Program-made: the position numbers and the translations under genes | Shown here: positions 18,463 to 29,762 of the stretch, piece after piece | How positions within the stretch are numbered: position 1 is the stretch's first letter | Layout: each line of letters begins with the position of its first letter | Notes under the pieces: model-generated | The model's database searches: none | Told to the model about the DNA's origin: nothing | Seen by the model: only the letters and a program-made list of their open reading frames with translations | NCBI RefSeq assembly: GCF_001517545.1 | Contig: NZ_FBYA01000003.1 | Location: 125,128 to 189,127 of the forward strand | DNA length: 64,000 nt | Origin: Limnohabitans sp. Rim47 | GTDB lineage: Bacteria > Pseudomonadota > Gammaproteobacteria > Burkholderiales > Burkholderiaceae_C | Reading direction: 5' to 3'

Positions 18463-19248
18463 ATGAATCCAACAGCCAACAAAGACACCGTGCTCAACGT
18501 TTCGGGTATTTCCAAGCGATTTGGCGGTTTGCAGGCCCTCACCGATGTGGGCATGACCATTCAGCGCGGTCAGGTCTATGGCCTGATCGGCCCCAACGGC
18601 GCAGGCAAGACCACATTTTTCAATGTGATCACCGGCCTGTACACGCCCGACAGTGGCAGCTTCGAGCTGGCAGGCAAGCCTTACCAACCCACGGCGGTGC
18701 ACGAAGTGGCCAAAGCCGGCATTGCCCGCACTTTCCAGAACATCCGTCTGTTCGCCGAAATGACGGCGCTGGAAAACGTGATGGTGGGCCGCCATGTGCG
18801 GACCCACTCGGGTTTGCTGGGCGCGATTTTCCGCACACCTGGCTTCAAAGCCGAAGAGGCGGCCATTGCCCAACGCTCGCAAGAGTTGCTCGACTACGTG
18901 GGCATTGGCAAATACGCCGACTACAAGGCCCGCACGCTGTCTTATGGCGATCAACGCCGCTTGGAGATCGCTCGCGCCTTGGCCACCGATCCCCAACTGA
19001 TCGCCCTGGACGAACCTGCCGCTGGCATGAATGCGACCGAAAAAGTGCAGCTGCGCGAGTTGATCGACCAGATCCGCAAAGACAACCGCACCATCTTGCT
19101 GATTGAGCACGATGTGAAGCTGGTCATGGGCTTGTGTGACCGCGTCACCGTGCTCGACTACGGCAAGCAAATTGCCGAAGGCACGCCTGCCGAGGTGCAG
19201 AAAAATGAAAAAGTGATTGAAGCCTATTTGGGCACGGGAGGACACTGA
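18463..19248 (+). CDS. livG: Branched-chain amino acid ABC transporter ATP-binding protein LivG
   Basis: Cytoplasmic ABC ATPase, 261 residues. Walker A GPNGAGKT at 43-50, signature LSYGDQRRLEIARAL (canonical LSYGQQ with Gln to Asp), Walker B LIALDEPAAGMN and the LivG C-terminal tail VQKNEKVIEAYLG. ATG 18463 follows an aaggag site; the ATG 15 bases earlier overlaps that site and is less likely. One base separates its stop from the livF start. Confidence 0.94.
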   Translation: MNPTANKDTVLNVSGISKRFGGLQALTDVGMTIQRGQVYGLIGPNGAGKTTFFNVITGLYTPDSGSFELAGKPYQPTAVHEVAKAGIARTFQNIRLFAEMTALENVMVGRHVRTHSGLLGAIFRTPGFKAEEAAIAQRSQELLDYVGIGKYADYKARTLSYGDQRRLEIARALATDPQLIALDEPAAGMNATEKVQLRELIDQIRKDNRTILLIEHDVKLVMGLCDRVTVLDYGKQIAEGTPAEVQKNEKVIEAYLGTGGH

Positions 19249-19249
19249 G

Positions 19250-19966
19250 ATGGCCGACATCCTTTTGAAAGTCAAAGACCTGCAAGTCGGCTACGGCGGC
19301 ATTCAGGCGGTCAAAGGCGTGAGCCTCGAAGTGCGCGAAGGCGAATTGGTGTCGCTGATCGGCTCCAACGGGGCGGGCAAAACCACCACCATGAAAGCCA
19401 TCACCGGCACCTTGCCCTTGCAAGCCGGTGACATCGAATATTTGGGCAAGAGCATCAAAGGCCAAGGCCCTTGGGACTTGGTCAAGCAAGGCTTGGCCAT
19501 GGTGCCGGAAGGCCGCGGCGTGTTCACCCGCATGACCATCATCGAAAACCTGCAAATGGGCGCGTACATCCGCTCAGATGCCGCAGGCATCGCCGATGAC
19601 ATCGAGAAGATGTTCACCATCTTCCCGCGTCTGCGCGAACGCAAGGACCAGTTGGCGGGCACCATGTCCGGGGGCGAGCAGCAGATGCTGGCGATGGGCC
19701 GTGCCTTGATGAGTCGCCCCAAAGTCTTGCTGCTGGACGAGCCTTCTATGGGCTTGTCGCCCATCATGGTCGACAAGATCTTCGAGGTGGTGCGTGATGT
19801 TTATGCCCAGGGCGTCACCGTCTTGCTGGTGGAGCAAAACGCCAGCCGTGCATTGGCCATTGCCGATCGGGGTTATGTGATGGACTCCGGCCTCATCACC
19901 ATGACCGGTGTGGGCAAAGACATGCTGGAAGACCCCAAAGTTCGGGCGGCTTATTTGGGCGAGTGA
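19250..19966 (+). CDS. livF: Branched-chain amino acid ABC transporter ATP-binding protein LivF
   Basis: Second ATPase, 238 residues. Walker A GSNGAGKT, signature MSGGEQQMLAMGRALM, Walker B VLLLDEPSMGLSP, ending in DPKVRAAYLGE. ATG 19250 follows gggaggacactgag. Last gene of the operon. The specificity could be leucine/isoleucine/valine or another HAAT substrate such as urea or aromatic compounds; the missing receptor gene prevents a firm call. Confidence 0.94.
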   Translation: MADILLKVKDLQVGYGGIQAVKGVSLEVREGELVSLIGSNGAGKTTTMKAITGTLPLQAGDIEYLGKSIKGQGPWDLVKQGLAMVPEGRGVFTRMTIIENLQMGAYIRSDAAGIADDIEKMFTIFPRLRERKDQLAGTMSGGEQQMLAMGRALMSRPKVLLLDEPSMGLSPIMVDKIFEVVRDVYAQGVTVLLVEQNASRALAIADRGYVMDSGLITMTGVGKDMLEDPKVRAAYLGE

Positions 19967-20005
19967 ACTGCATTTGCCCGACGATGGGCCGTTGCCGCCT
20001 CAGGC

Positions 20006-20033
20006 TGTCACCCCGGACTTGATCCGGGGTCCA
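20006..20033. repeat. Dispersed palindromic repeat, copy 1
   Basis: tgtca-ccccgga-cttga-tccgggg-tcca: a perfect 7-bp stem with a 5-base loop, between livF and the convergent Bug gene. A related copy in opposite orientation lies at 56066-56092. The two share tgtca, a C/G-rich stem, the cttga loop and the trailing tcc. With no T tract it is a poor terminator by itself. Confidence 0.65.
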
Positions 20034-20058
20034 CTTGCTTGTTTCGTTTGCAGTTTGC

Positions 20059-21021
20059 TCAATCCACCCGTGCGCCACTGGCCTTGACCACGTTTTCATA
20101 GCGCGCCAGCTCTTTTTTCATGAAAGCGCCAAATTGCTCGGGTGTGTTGCCCACGGGTTCGGCCAGCAGTTGTGCGAAGCGGGTTTTGGTTTCGGGCGCT
20201 TGCAGCGCGGCAACAAAAGCCCTGTTCAGCTTGTCCACCACATCGCGCGGCGTGGCCGCAGGTGCGACCAAACCCCACCAAGTGTCGATAGAAAAGTCTT
20301 TCAAGGTTTCGCTCATGGCCGGAATGTCGGGCAGTGCGCCGCTGCGTTGCGCCGTGGTCACCGCCAGGGCTTTGAGCCTGCCCGCTTTGATGTTGGCCGC
20401 TGCAGTGGCCAGGTTGTCGAAGTTGAAGTCGACCTGCCCCGACAGCAAGGCCAGTTGGGCCGGGTTGCCCCCGCTGTAGGGGATGTGCACCGCAAAAATG
20501 CCTGCGGCACGTTTGAACATTTCACCCGCCAGGTGGCCCGCACTGCCGTTGCCACCAGAGCCAAAGTTCAGCTTGGCTGGGTTGGCTTTGGCGTAGGCCA
20601 CCAAATCGGCCAAGGTGTTGATGTGCAGGCGCTGCGCTGTTTCTGCGTTCATCACCAGCACGTTGGGCACGCGCAGCATTTGTGTGATGGGCGCAAAGTC
20701 GCGGCTGGCGTCATACGGCATCTTGGCGAACAGCCAGGGGTTGATGGCGTGCGTGGCGGTGGCGGCGATGCCGATGGTCAAGCCGTCGGGTGCGGCTTTG
20801 GCCACCAAGTCGGCGCCCAGATTGCCACCCGCACCGGGGCGGTTCTCGATGATCACGGTGCCCAAACTGTCTTTGACCCGCTCTGCCAGCGCCCGCGCCG
20901 AGACATCAATCGGACCACCCGGTGCATAGGGCACGATGATGCGGATCGGCTTGCCTTGCGCCCAAGCCGGGGCAGTCAAACTGGCAGTCAATGCGCTCAG
21001 GCAAAAATCACGGCGATGCAT
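20059..21021 (-). CDS. Bug-family periplasmic solute receptor (tripartite tricarboxylate transporter type)
   Basis: Predicted 320-residue extracytoplasmic receptor. N-terminal signal MHRRDFCLSALTASLTAP ending AWA; then the Bug hallmarks: PIRIIVPYAPGGPIDVSARA, VIIENRPGAGGNLGADLVA, the middle FGSGGNGSAGHLAGE and a C-terminal helix. Bug receptors bind carboxylates and other small organics and are hugely expanded in Burkholderiales, often with no membrane partner nearby; none is seen here (no TctA/TctB). It is convergent with livF and unrelated to the LivK fold, so it should not be taken as the missing liv receptor. Confidence 0.92.
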   Translation of the reverse strand: MHRRDFCLSALTASLTAPAWAQGKPIRIIVPYAPGGPIDVSARALAERVKDSLGTVIIENRPGAGGNLGADLVAKAAPDGLTIGIAATATHAINPWLFAKMPYDASRDFAPITQMLRVPNVLVMNAETAQRLHINTLADLVAYAKANPAKLNFGSGGNGSAGHLAGEMFKRAAGIFAVHIPYSGGNPAQLALLSGQVDFNFDNLATAAANIKAGRLKALAVTTAQRSGALPDIPAMSETLKDFSIDTWWGLVAPAATPRDVVDKLNRAFVAALQAPETKTRFAQLLAEPVGNTPEQFGAFMKKELARYENVVKASGARVD

Positions 21022-21134
21022 GGTGCGTCCTATTCATGTGGTTCGGTGCGTGGGCTGCGAGGCGGGCCTGAACCGTTGCCATCGTATGGTCGCAAAAACT
21101 TCGACCGACACGAAATGACAACGCCACATTCCCT

Positions 21135-22175
21135 TCAGCTTTTCGCCTTGTCGGCCTCAGACGTGAACGAGTCAGCGTAAAACTCTTCTTCGGGCAAACC
21201 GCCTTGCGCCACATAGTCGCGCTTGGCCGAGTCCACCACGATGGGCGCACCACAGGCATACACCTGGTGGCCCGACAGGTCTGGAAAGTCTTGCAACACG
21301 GCCTGGTGCACAAAGCCCGTGCGGCCCGTCCATGCGTCTTGTGCCTCGGCATTCGAGATCACCGGCACATAGCGCAGGTGGGGCATCTCGGCCAAGCGGG
21401 CTTCAACCCAGTCAGCCATGTACAGGTCTGACGGACGGCGACCGCCCCAATACAGCGTGGCCGGGCGGGTGATGCCGCGGTGCTGCATGTGCTCAATCAA
21501 GGCCTTGATGGGCGCAAAGCCCGTGCCCGAGGCCAGCAGCACCATGGGTTTGTCGCTGTCTTCACGCAGGAAAAAACTGCCGTACGGGCCTTCGGCACGC
21601 AAGATGTCTTTTTCCTTCATGGTGGTGAAAACCGGGTCGGTGAACTTGCCGCCGGGCATGTGGCGGATGTGCAGCTCCACCGTGGGCGGTGCCACTTCCA
21701 GCGTGTGCGGGGCGTTGGCCATGCTGTAGCTGCGGCGCGAACCGTCGCGCAGCAAAAACTCGATGTACTGGCCAGCGTGGAACTTCATCACGTCATTGGC
21801 TGGCAACTGCAGTTTCAGCACGATCACATCGTGTGATTTTTTCTCCAGGCTGACCACGCGCACCGGCATCTTCTTGACGGGCAGGCCACCCTCGGCAGTG
21901 ACTTGCTTGGATTCGAGCACCACATCGCTTTGTGCTGTGGCGCAGCAAGTCAGCACCAAGCCTTGTGCTTCTTCTTCGTCGCTCAAGGCTTTGGCCTGGT
22001 GTGCGCCGTGCACCACGGTGCCCGAGATTTTTTTGCATTTGCACGAGCCACAGGCGCCGTCTTTGCAGCCGTAAGGCAGGCCGATGCCTTGGCGGATGCC
22101 AGCGGCCAACAGGGTTTCGTTGTCATCGGCAGTGAAGCTGCGGCCACTGGGCTGTACGGAAATTTGAAAGCTCAT
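21135..22175 (-). CDS. Plant-type [2Fe-2S] ferredoxin / FAD-NAD(P)H oxidoreductase
   Basis: 346-residue electron-transfer flavoprotein, commonly annotated as CDP-6-deoxy-delta-3,4-glucoseen reductase in this group. Domains: N-terminal ferredoxin with Cys37, Cys42, Cys45 and Cys77 (or 78); an FAD-binding barrel with RRSYSMANAP; and an NAD(P)H domain with LLASGTGFAPIKALIEHM. ATG 22175 is chosen because it opens the ferredoxin domain (MSFQISVQPSG). The physiological partner is not known; the CDP-sugar annotation is not supported by neighbours here. Divergent from the SDR gene by 47 bases. Confidence 0.88.
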   Translation of the reverse strand: MSFQISVQPSGRSFTADDNETLLAAGIRQGIGLPYGCKDGACGSCKCKKISGTVVHGAHQAKALSDEEEAQGLVLTCCATAQSDVVLESKQVTAEGGLPVKKMPVRVVSLEKKSHDVIVLKLQLPANDVMKFHAGQYIEFLLRDGSRRSYSMANAPHTLEVAPPTVELHIRHMPGGKFTDPVFTTMKEKDILRAEGPYGSFFLREDSDKPMVLLASGTGFAPIKALIEHMQHRGITRPATLYWGGRRPSDLYMADWVEARLAEMPHLRYVPVISNAEAQDAWTGRTGFVHQAVLQDFPDLSGHQVYACGAPIVVDSAKRDYVAQGGLPEEEFYADSFTSEADKAKS

Positions 22176-22222
22176 CTTTTGGGTATCCTTGAGGGGTTGC
22201 ATTCGACCCGGAACCCCTGATT

Positions 22223-23185
22223 TTGCCTTCAAACCAAACCCCCTTGGGCGCTTTGCCTGCCCGCTTCCGCCGCCAGCGCATCTTGATCGTGGGCTGTGGC
22301 GATGTGGGCTTGCGCACAGCAGGCCAATTGGGTGCGCCTCAAAGCCAGCGTGTGCGCTTGATGGCGCTGACCTCTTCGCCCGAGCGTGTGCGTTTGCTGC
22401 GGGCCTGCGGCATCACCCCTTTGCAGGGCAATCTGGACGATGCGCGCAGTTTGAAACGCTTGGCCGGCCTTGCCCACCGAGTGATTCACTTGGCCCCTCC
22501 ACCCACCGATCGCCGTGGCGAGTCTGAACGAGACCCGCGCAGCCTGGCCTTGGTGCGTGCTTTGCGTTTGCGCACGCCGCCACTGGCCCTCGTATACGGC
22601 TCCACCACGGGCGTGTATGGCGATTGCGCTGGTCAACGCGTTGGCGAAACGCGCCCTGTTAAACCGCACACACCCCGCGCTCAGCGCCGGGTCGATGCCG
22701 AGAGTTTGATGCGATTTTTAGGCCGCAGCGGCGTGCGCGTGTGCGTGCTGCGAATTCCCGGCATCTATGCGCCTGACCGCGAGGGCGGCACGCCCCGTGA
22801 GCGCTTGCTCAAGGGCACGCCCGTGCTGGTGGCCAAAGAAGATGTGTACACCAACCACATCCATGCCAACGATCTGGCGCGGGCTTGTGCCGCAGCTTTG
22901 TGGCGTGGCAAACCCCAGCGCGTGGTCAATGTGACCGACGACACCGATCTGAAAATGGGCGACTACTTTGACTTGGCCGCCAACTTGTATGGCTTGCCCA
23001 AGCCCCCTCGCATTTCACGCACCGATGCCAACGCAGCGTTGCCATTGATGTTGTTGAGCTTCATGAACGAGTCAAGGCGTCTGGACAACACCCGCATGAA
23101 GAAGGAACTGAAGATCCAGCTTCGCTATCCGCATGTGCGTGATGGCTTGAGCCCGCAAGGCGCCTTGTTTGCGAGGGCGCGATGA
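22223..23185 (+). CDS. NAD(P)-dependent epimerase/dehydratase-like protein
   Basis: About 320 residues, atypical SDR/Rossmann fold: RILIVGCGDVGLRTAG near residue 20 gives the dinucleotide motif, and YGSTTGVYGD carries the SDR-like Tyr region. The later VCVLRIPGIYAPDREG resembles UDP-glucose epimerase-type proteins (YeeZ group). Substrate unknown. No ATG lies near the expected N-terminus, so TTG 22223 is a provisional start; another TTG or GTG a few codons on is possible. It overlaps hslR by 4 bases (ATGA), so the two are translationally coupled. Confidence 0.78.
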   Translation: MPSNQTPLGALPARFRRQRILIVGCGDVGLRTAGQLGAPQSQRVRLMALTSSPERVRLLRACGITPLQGNLDDARSLKRLAGLAHRVIHLAPPPTDRRGESERDPRSLALVRALRLRTPPLALVYGSTTGVYGDCAGQRVGETRPVKPHTPRAQRRVDAESLMRFLGRSGVRVCVLRIPGIYAPDREGGTPRERLLKGTPVLVAKEDVYTNHIHANDLARACAAALWRGKPQRVVNVTDDTDLKMGDYFDLAANLYGLPKPPRISRTDANAALPLMLLSFMNESRRLDNTRMKKELKIQLRYPHVRDGLSPQGALFARAR

Positions 23186-23583
23186 GCTCGTTGCGCATCG
23201 ACAAATGGCTGTGGGCTGCACGTTTTTACAAAACCCGCAGCATCGCCAGCGATGAGGTGGGCAAAAATCGTGTGCAGGTCAATGGACAAGATGCCAAGCC
23301 TTCTAAAGAAATCAAGCCGGGCGATACTGTGCGCCTGCGACAAGGGGCTGTTGAGCGCACGGTCGTGGTGCAAGGCGTGAGCGCTTTGCGCGGTCCGGCC
23401 CCGGTGGCGCAGTTGTTGTACACAGAAACCCCAGAAAGCATCGAGGCCCGCCAAAAAGCCGCCGAACAAAACCACCTAGCCCGCGAGCCCGCCCACAGCA
23501 TCGAGCAAGGCCGCCCCACCAAACGCGATCGGCGGCAAATCGAAAAGACGTGGGACAACCGTTGGAGTGCGGGGATCGATTGA
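23182..23583 (+). CDS. hslR: Ribosome-associated heat shock protein Hsp15 (S4 domain)
   Basis: Small 133-residue RNA-binding protein. The S4 domain covers the first 60 residues (SLRIDKWLWAARFYKTRS and VQVNGQDAKPSKEIKPGD), with a charged C-terminal tail that includes RPTKRDRRQIEKT. Hsp15 binds 50S subunits carrying stuck nascent chains and helps recycle them. Overlaps the preceding SDR gene by ATGA. Confidence 0.93.
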   Translation: MSSLRIDKWLWAARFYKTRSIASDEVGKNRVQVNGQDAKPSKEIKPGDTVRLRQGAVERTVVVQGVSALRGPAPVAQLLYTETPESIEARQKAAEQNHLAREPAHSIEQGRPTKRDRRQIEKTWDNRWSAGID

Positions 23584-23601
23584 TTTGAAACGCCCAAGAA
23601 A

Positions 23602-23632
23602 AAAGCCGCAAATTGCGAGAACTTGCGGCTTT
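23602..23632 (-). terminator. Terminator of tRNA-Leu (also behind hslR)
   Basis: aaagccgcaa (23602-23611) pairs with ttgcggcttt (23623-23632). Read on the minus strand the hairpin ends in a run of six T, five bases past the CCA end of the tRNA. Confidence 0.75.
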
Positions 23633-23636
23633 GGTC

Positions 23637-23721
23637 TGGTGCCCGGGGCCGGACTCGAACCGGCACGCCTTGCGGCGGGGGATTTTGAGTCCCCTGAGTC
23701 TACCAATTTCACCACCCGGGC
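23637..23721 (-). tRNA. tRNA-Leu (anticodon CAA)
   Basis: 85-base tRNA with encoded CCA. Acceptor stem gcccggg pairs with cccgggc; the anticodon stem gggga/tcccc closes loop ctcaaaa, which gives anticodon CAA. There is a class II variable arm, and the T loop is ggttcgagtcc. Reads UUG codons. Confidence 0.97.
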
Positions 23722-23740
23722 GGTATTCGTGAAGACGCAA

Positions 23741-23746
23741 ATTATG
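23741..23746 (-). promoter_or_regulatory. Putative -10 box for tRNA-Leu
   Basis: Reads CATAAT on the minus strand, 19 bases upstream of the mature 5' end, giving a start about 12 bases before the tRNA. The -35 region is not convincing. Confidence 0.4.
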
Positions 23747-23826
23747 TCATATTTTTGCGCCATTCCGGAAGATGTGATGCAAAAATCAAAACTTCCTGTT
23801 CGCACCCATCGCCGTGTCAAATCGCC

Positions 23827-23890
23827 AAGAGCCCAAGAGCCCAAGAGCCCAAGAGCCCAAGAGCCCAAGAGCCCAAGAGCCCAAGAGCCC
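23827..23890. repeat. Tandem repeat: eight perfect copies of an 8-bp unit
   Basis: Eight consecutive copies of aagagccc with no mismatch between 23827 and 23890, in the gap between the tRNA-Leu promoter region and the 3' end of purT (60 bases past its stop codon). The unit is not a multiple of three and no gene spans it. Perfect short arrays like this change copy number by replication slippage. Confidence 0.95.
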
Positions 23891-23950
23891 GCGACTCTGC
23901 CAGTCTTTTTGCTGCAACGTCGCGACCCGCACGGGTTTTGGGCTTGGCCT

Positions 23951-25084
23951 TTAAACCACGGCAATCTTGCCTGCGGCATCCCGTGCCCGTTGAAGTGCGT
24001 TGCTGCCTTTAGCCAAGGCCACGGCCATGCGGCGGTAGGGGCGGGTGGTGGGCTTGCCGAAAATGCGCACGTCCACGCCGGGCTCACTTAGAGCGGACTC
24101 GACACCGGTAAAGCGCGGGTCTTTGCCTTCTTTGTCGGCCAGCACCACGGCGCTGGCACCTTCCACACATTCGATCTGCGGGATAGGCAGGCCAAGAATG
24201 GCGCGCGCGTGCAGGTCGAATTCGCTCAGGTTCTGGCTGATGAGGGTGACCATGCCCGTGTCGTGCGGGCGGGGGCTTAGTTCGCTGAAGATGACTTCGT
24301 CTTTCGTTACGAAAAATTCCACGCCAAACAGGCCTGCGCCGCCCAGGTCGGTGGTGACTTTTTCGGCCATGTCTTGTGCGGCTTTCAAATAGTCGAGCTT
24401 CATGGGCTGGGGCTGCCAGCTGTATTGGTAGTCACCGCGCTCTTGAACGTGGCCGATGGGCTCGCAAAACAAGGTCTGACCGTTGCGCTGACGGACGGTG
24501 AGCAGGGTAATTTCAAATTCGAAGTTGATGAATTCCTCGACGATGACTTTTTGGCGATCACCACGCATGCCTGCGCAGGCGTAGTCCCAGCTGGCCTGCA
24601 CGTCGGCGGTGGTTTTGGCGACGCTTTGGCCTTTGCCCGATGAGCTCATGACGGGTTTGATGACCACCGGGAAACCGATTTCGGTGGCGCGGGCCAGCAG
24701 CTCGGCGGCCGAATCGGCGTAGCTGAACTTGGCGGTGCGCACGCCCAGGCCCACGGCCACGTCGCGGATGCGGTCGCGGTTCATGGTCAGGTTGGCAGCG
24801 CGGGCGCTGGGGATGACTTCAAAGCCTTCTTTTTCGACATCGAGCAGCACTTCGGTGCGTATGGCTTCGATCTCGGGGACGATCATGTCGGGCTGGTATT
24901 TGGCGATGGCGGCACGCAGTGGGGCTTCGTCGAGCATGCTGAAGACACAAAATTCGTCGGCCACTTGCATGGCGGGCGCACCCGCGTAGCTGTCGCACGC
25001 AATGACGTGGCAGCCCAGACGCTTGGCGCTGATGACAAATTCTTTGCCGAGTTCACCGGAGCCAAGGAGAAGAATTTTTTTCAT
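23951..25084 (-). CDS. purT: Formate-dependent phosphoribosylglycinamide formyltransferase (PurT)
   Basis: ATP-grasp enzyme making FGAR from GAR, formate and ATP; 377 residues. N-terminal [16 protein letters not shown], the ATP-grasp glycine loop [11 protein letters not shown], catalytic FGVEFFV and [13 protein letters not shown], and the PurK-type C-domain ending in [14 protein letters not shown] 25084 starts right at the family N-terminus. It lies 2 bases downstream of the PfkB kinase stop, so the two are co-transcribed. A second GAR formyltransferase (PurN) is also in the window. Confidence 0.96.
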   Translation of the reverse strand: MKKILLLGSGELGKEFVISAKRLGCHVIACDSYAGAPAMQVADEFCVFSMLDEAPLRAAIAKYQPDMIVPEIEAIRTEVLLDVEKEGFEVIPSARAANLTMNRDRIRDVAVGLGVRTAKFSYADSAAELLARATEIGFPVVIKPVMSSSGKGQSVAKTTADVQASWDYACAGMRGDRQKVIVEEFINFEFEITLLTVRQRNGQTLFCEPIGHVQERGDYQYSWQPQPMKLDYLKAAQDMAEKVTTDLGGAGLFGVEFFVTKDEVIFSELSPRPHDTGMVTLISQNLSEFDLHARAILGLPIPQIECVEGASAVVLADKEGKDPRFTGVESALSEPGVDVRIFGKPTTRPYRRMAVALAKGSNALQRARDAAGKIAVV

Positions 25085-25086
25085 GT

Positions 25087-26085
25087 TCAGACCTTTTGGA
25101 AATCGGTGTGAATCGCTTGCATTTGCGTCGCCGTCAGGCGGTTGCCGTGTTGGCTGACCACGGCTGCTGCGGTGCGGTTGGCCAGCGCCGCAGCTTGTGC
25201 GGGCGTGTGGCCGTGGGTGATGCCGTACAAAAAGGTGCCGGCAAACATGTCGCCTGCGCCGTTGGTGTCCACCGCTTGGGTGGGCACGGCGGGCACTTCG
25301 GTCCGCTTGCCGCCTTGCACCACGATGCAGCCTTTGGGGCCACGCGTCAGGCACACGGTTTTGGCCAAGGGTGACAGCTGGCCGATGATGGCGTCGAGGT
25401 CGGTGGTGTCGCACCAGGTTTGCGCCTCTTCTTCGTTGGCAAACAAATAGTCCAGACCGTCGCCGATCATGGCCTCAAGGCCCGCTTTGCAGAAGTTGAT
25501 CATGCTCACGTCACTGAGCGTGAGGGCCGTCGCGACACGGTTTTCAATCGCGATCTGGCGGCCTTTGACGGCGGCTTCCAGGCCCGTGGGCGATGCGGCC
25601 AGGTAGCCTTCCATGTAATAAATCTGGGACTTTTCAATGTCGTGCGGGTGCAGAGCGCTGGCGTCAAGCTGCGCAGTAGCACCCAAAAAGGTGCACATGC
25701 TGCGCTCGGCATCGGGGGTGACCAACACCATGCAGCTGCCGGTTTGGCCTTCGGACGGGCGCGTGTGTGTCAGGTTGGTGGCCACGCCGTTGGCTTGCAG
25801 GTCTTGTGTGTAAAAAGTGCCCAGCTCGTCGTCGGCCACGCGGCACGAATAAAACGCCTGGCCGCCCAATTGCGCCAGCGCCACCACGGTGTTTCCCGCC
25901 GAGCCACCGCCTGTGCGACGCGCGTGCAAGCCCTGTACATGGGTCAGTAATTCGGCGCGTTGGGGGGTGTCGATCAGCGTCATGTGCCGCTTGCTCACGC
26001 CCATGGCGCTCAGCAGTTCGTCAGAAACTTCGTATTCGGTATCGACCAAGGCGTTGCCAATGGCGTAGAGGTGGTAATGGGACAT
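25087..26085 (-). CDS. PfkB-family carbohydrate/nucleoside kinase (adenosine kinase-like)
   Basis: 332-residue ribokinase-fold kinase. Seen: N-terminal [15 protein letters not shown], the substrate-lid [17 protein letters not shown], the PfkB signature 2 [17 protein letters not shown] with the catalytic Asp, and [11 protein letters not shown]. Bacterial members with this pattern are annotated as adenosine or sugar kinases; sitting directly upstream of purT, a purine-salvage role (adenosine to AMP) is reasonable but inferred. ATG 26085 opens [10 protein letters not shown]; upstream residues are non-coding. Confidence 0.88.
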   Translation of the reverse strand: MSHYHLYAIGNALVDTEYEVSDELLSAMGVSKRHMTLIDTPQRAELLTHVQGLHARRTGGGSAGNTVVALAQLGGQAFYSCRVADDELGTFYTQDLQANGVATNLTHTRPSEGQTGSCMVLVTPDAERSMCTFLGATAQLDASALHPHDIEKSQIYYMEGYLAASPTGLEAAVKGRQIAIENRVATALTLSDVSMINFCKAGLEAMIGDGLDYLFANEEEAQTWCDTTDLDAIIGQLSPLAKTVCLTRGPKGCIVVQGGKRTEVPAVPTQAVDTNGAGDMFAGTFLYGITHGHTPAQAAALANRTAAAVVSQHGNRLTATQMQAIHTDFQKV

Positions 26086-26182
26086 GGCGGCAGCGGTGAA
26101 GAAAAACAACGAGTTTAGCGGCTGCACTTGCCGGTTCTGCGGCCATGCCCGGCTTGACCGGGTGTCCACGACAGCCAGGGCG

Positions 26183-26854
26183 TCACATCAAGCCTTGTTC
26201 CGCCATCGAAAATGCCTGTCCTTGCCCCACGATGATGTGGTCAAGCACGCGCACGTCGACCAGAGCCAAAGATGCTTTCAATGTCTGGGTGAGGTGTTCG
26301 TCGGCCTTGCTGGGCTGCACCGAGCCGCTGGGGTGGTTGTGACTCAAGACCACGGCGGCGGCCTGGTGGTGCAGGGCACGCAGGACGACTTCACGCGGAT
26401 AAACGCTGGTTTGGCTGAGGGTGCCGCGAAAAAGTTCTTCTAGGGCCAGCAGGCGGTTTTGGTTGTCCAGAAACAGCACGGCAAACACCTCGTGGTTTTT
26501 GTGGGCCAGCTGCAGCTGCAGGTAGTGTTTGACGGCATCGGGCGTATGGAAGGCTTCGCGCTCTTTCAGCCGCTGGCTCAAAGCACGGCGGGCCAGCTCG
26601 AACACGGCCAACAGTTCAGCCTGTTTGGCGGGACCCAGCCCTTTGACCAATTTGAGCGACTGTGCTGTGGCCTGCAGCAGGCCCGCGATGCCGTCAGGCC
26701 CCAGCAGTTCTTCTGACAGTTGGAACACGTTTTTACCCGCCATGCCGGTGCGCAGCAAGATGGCCAGCAGCTCCACATCGCTCAGGGCCTGGGGGCCTCG
26801 GGCAAGCAACTTCTCACGCGGCCGCGCTTCGGCGGGCAAGTCCTTGATGCTCAT
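26183..26854 (-). CDS. radC: RadC family JAMM-domain protein
   Basis: 223 residues. Helix-hairpin-helix-like N-terminal part ([19 protein letters not shown]), then the JAB/JAMM metalloprotease-like domain with the conserved [15 protein letters not shown] zinc site. Historically called a DNA repair protein, but its biochemical role is unsettled. ATG 26854. Divergent from fkpB by about 130 bases. Confidence 0.95.
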   Translation of the reverse strand: MSIKDLPAEARPREKLLARGPQALSDVELLAILLRTGMAGKNVFQLSEELLGPDGIAGLLQATAQSLKLVKGLGPAKQAELLAVFELARRALSQRLKEREAFHTPDAVKHYLQLQLAHKNHEVFAVLFLDNQNRLLALEELFRGTLSQTSVYPREVVLRALHHQAAAVVLSHNHPSGSVQPSKADEHLTQTLKASLALVDVRVLDHIIVGQGQAFSMAEQGLM

Positions 26855-26983
26855 TCGAAGCCCCTCCCCGGAGCTGCCGTCGGTCCTTCTTGTCCCTTTT
26901 GCGGGGTGGGTCAGCCGGGCTTTTTACAATAGTGCCTTCTTTATGCCTGTTGGGCCGCGTTTGCGGCATTCCAGAAAACCCTT

Positions 26984-27426
26984 ATGTCCATTGTCGAATC
27001 CGGTTCTTTTTTGACGCTTCACTACCGCCTGGCTGGGCCGCAGGGGGACATCATCAACACGTTCAACGAAAAACCCGCGACCTTGTCGCTGGGTTCGGGT
27101 ACTTTGTCACCCGCTGTCGAGCAGCGTTTGTTGGGGCTTTCCGAAGGCACCCGGGTGGTGATGGAGATCCCGGCGGGTGAGGCTTTTGGTGAGCACATTG
27201 CCGATATGCAGCAATGGGTTGCCCGCAAGTTGCTGAATGAACTGGGTGACCCGACCGAAAAATACGCAGCGGGCGATGTGGTGCAGTTTCCGACGCCCGA
27301 TGGCCTGGGGTCTTATGCTGGCACGGTGCTGGAGGTGGGCGAGGCGGGTGCGGTGTTATTTGACTTCAACCATCCGCTGGCCGGACAGCCTGTGACCTTT
27401 GAGGTTGAACTGATCGGAGTGCTGTA

Positions 27427-27427
<1 letters not shown>
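26984..27427 (+). CDS. fkpB: FKBP-type peptidyl-prolyl cis-trans isomerase (SlpA/FkpB)
   Basis: 147-residue prolyl isomerase/chaperone. SlyD-like FKBP domain: [10 protein letters not shown], then [19 protein letters not shown] and the inserted flap domain, ending with the FKBP strand [18 protein letters not shown]. No histidine-rich tail, so SlpA/FkpB rather than SlyD. Its stop overlaps the ispH start (TAATG), the classic fkpB-ispH pair. Confidence 0.94.
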
Positions 27428-29734
<2,307 letters not shown>

Positions 29735-29762
29735 CCCCTTTATTTTCACCTGGAGTGTTTGA

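Noticed and set aside
17270..18472. 400-codon frame antisense to livM
   Set aside because: His/Gln/Asp-rich shadow of a membrane protein gene; livM has good start signals and family motifs.
20035..21180. 381-codon frame antisense to the Bug receptor
   Set aside because: Shadow; the Bug protein has a signal peptide and conserved motifs.
23827..23890. CRISPR array
   Set aside because: The repeats are 8 bp and directly adjacent, with no spacers and no cas genes.
23476..24087. Minus-strand frame reading through the tandem repeat, tRNA-Leu and hslR 3' end
   Set aside because: It crosses a tRNA on the same strand, and its Gly-Ser-Trp-Ala-Leu repeats are just the translated 8-bp array.
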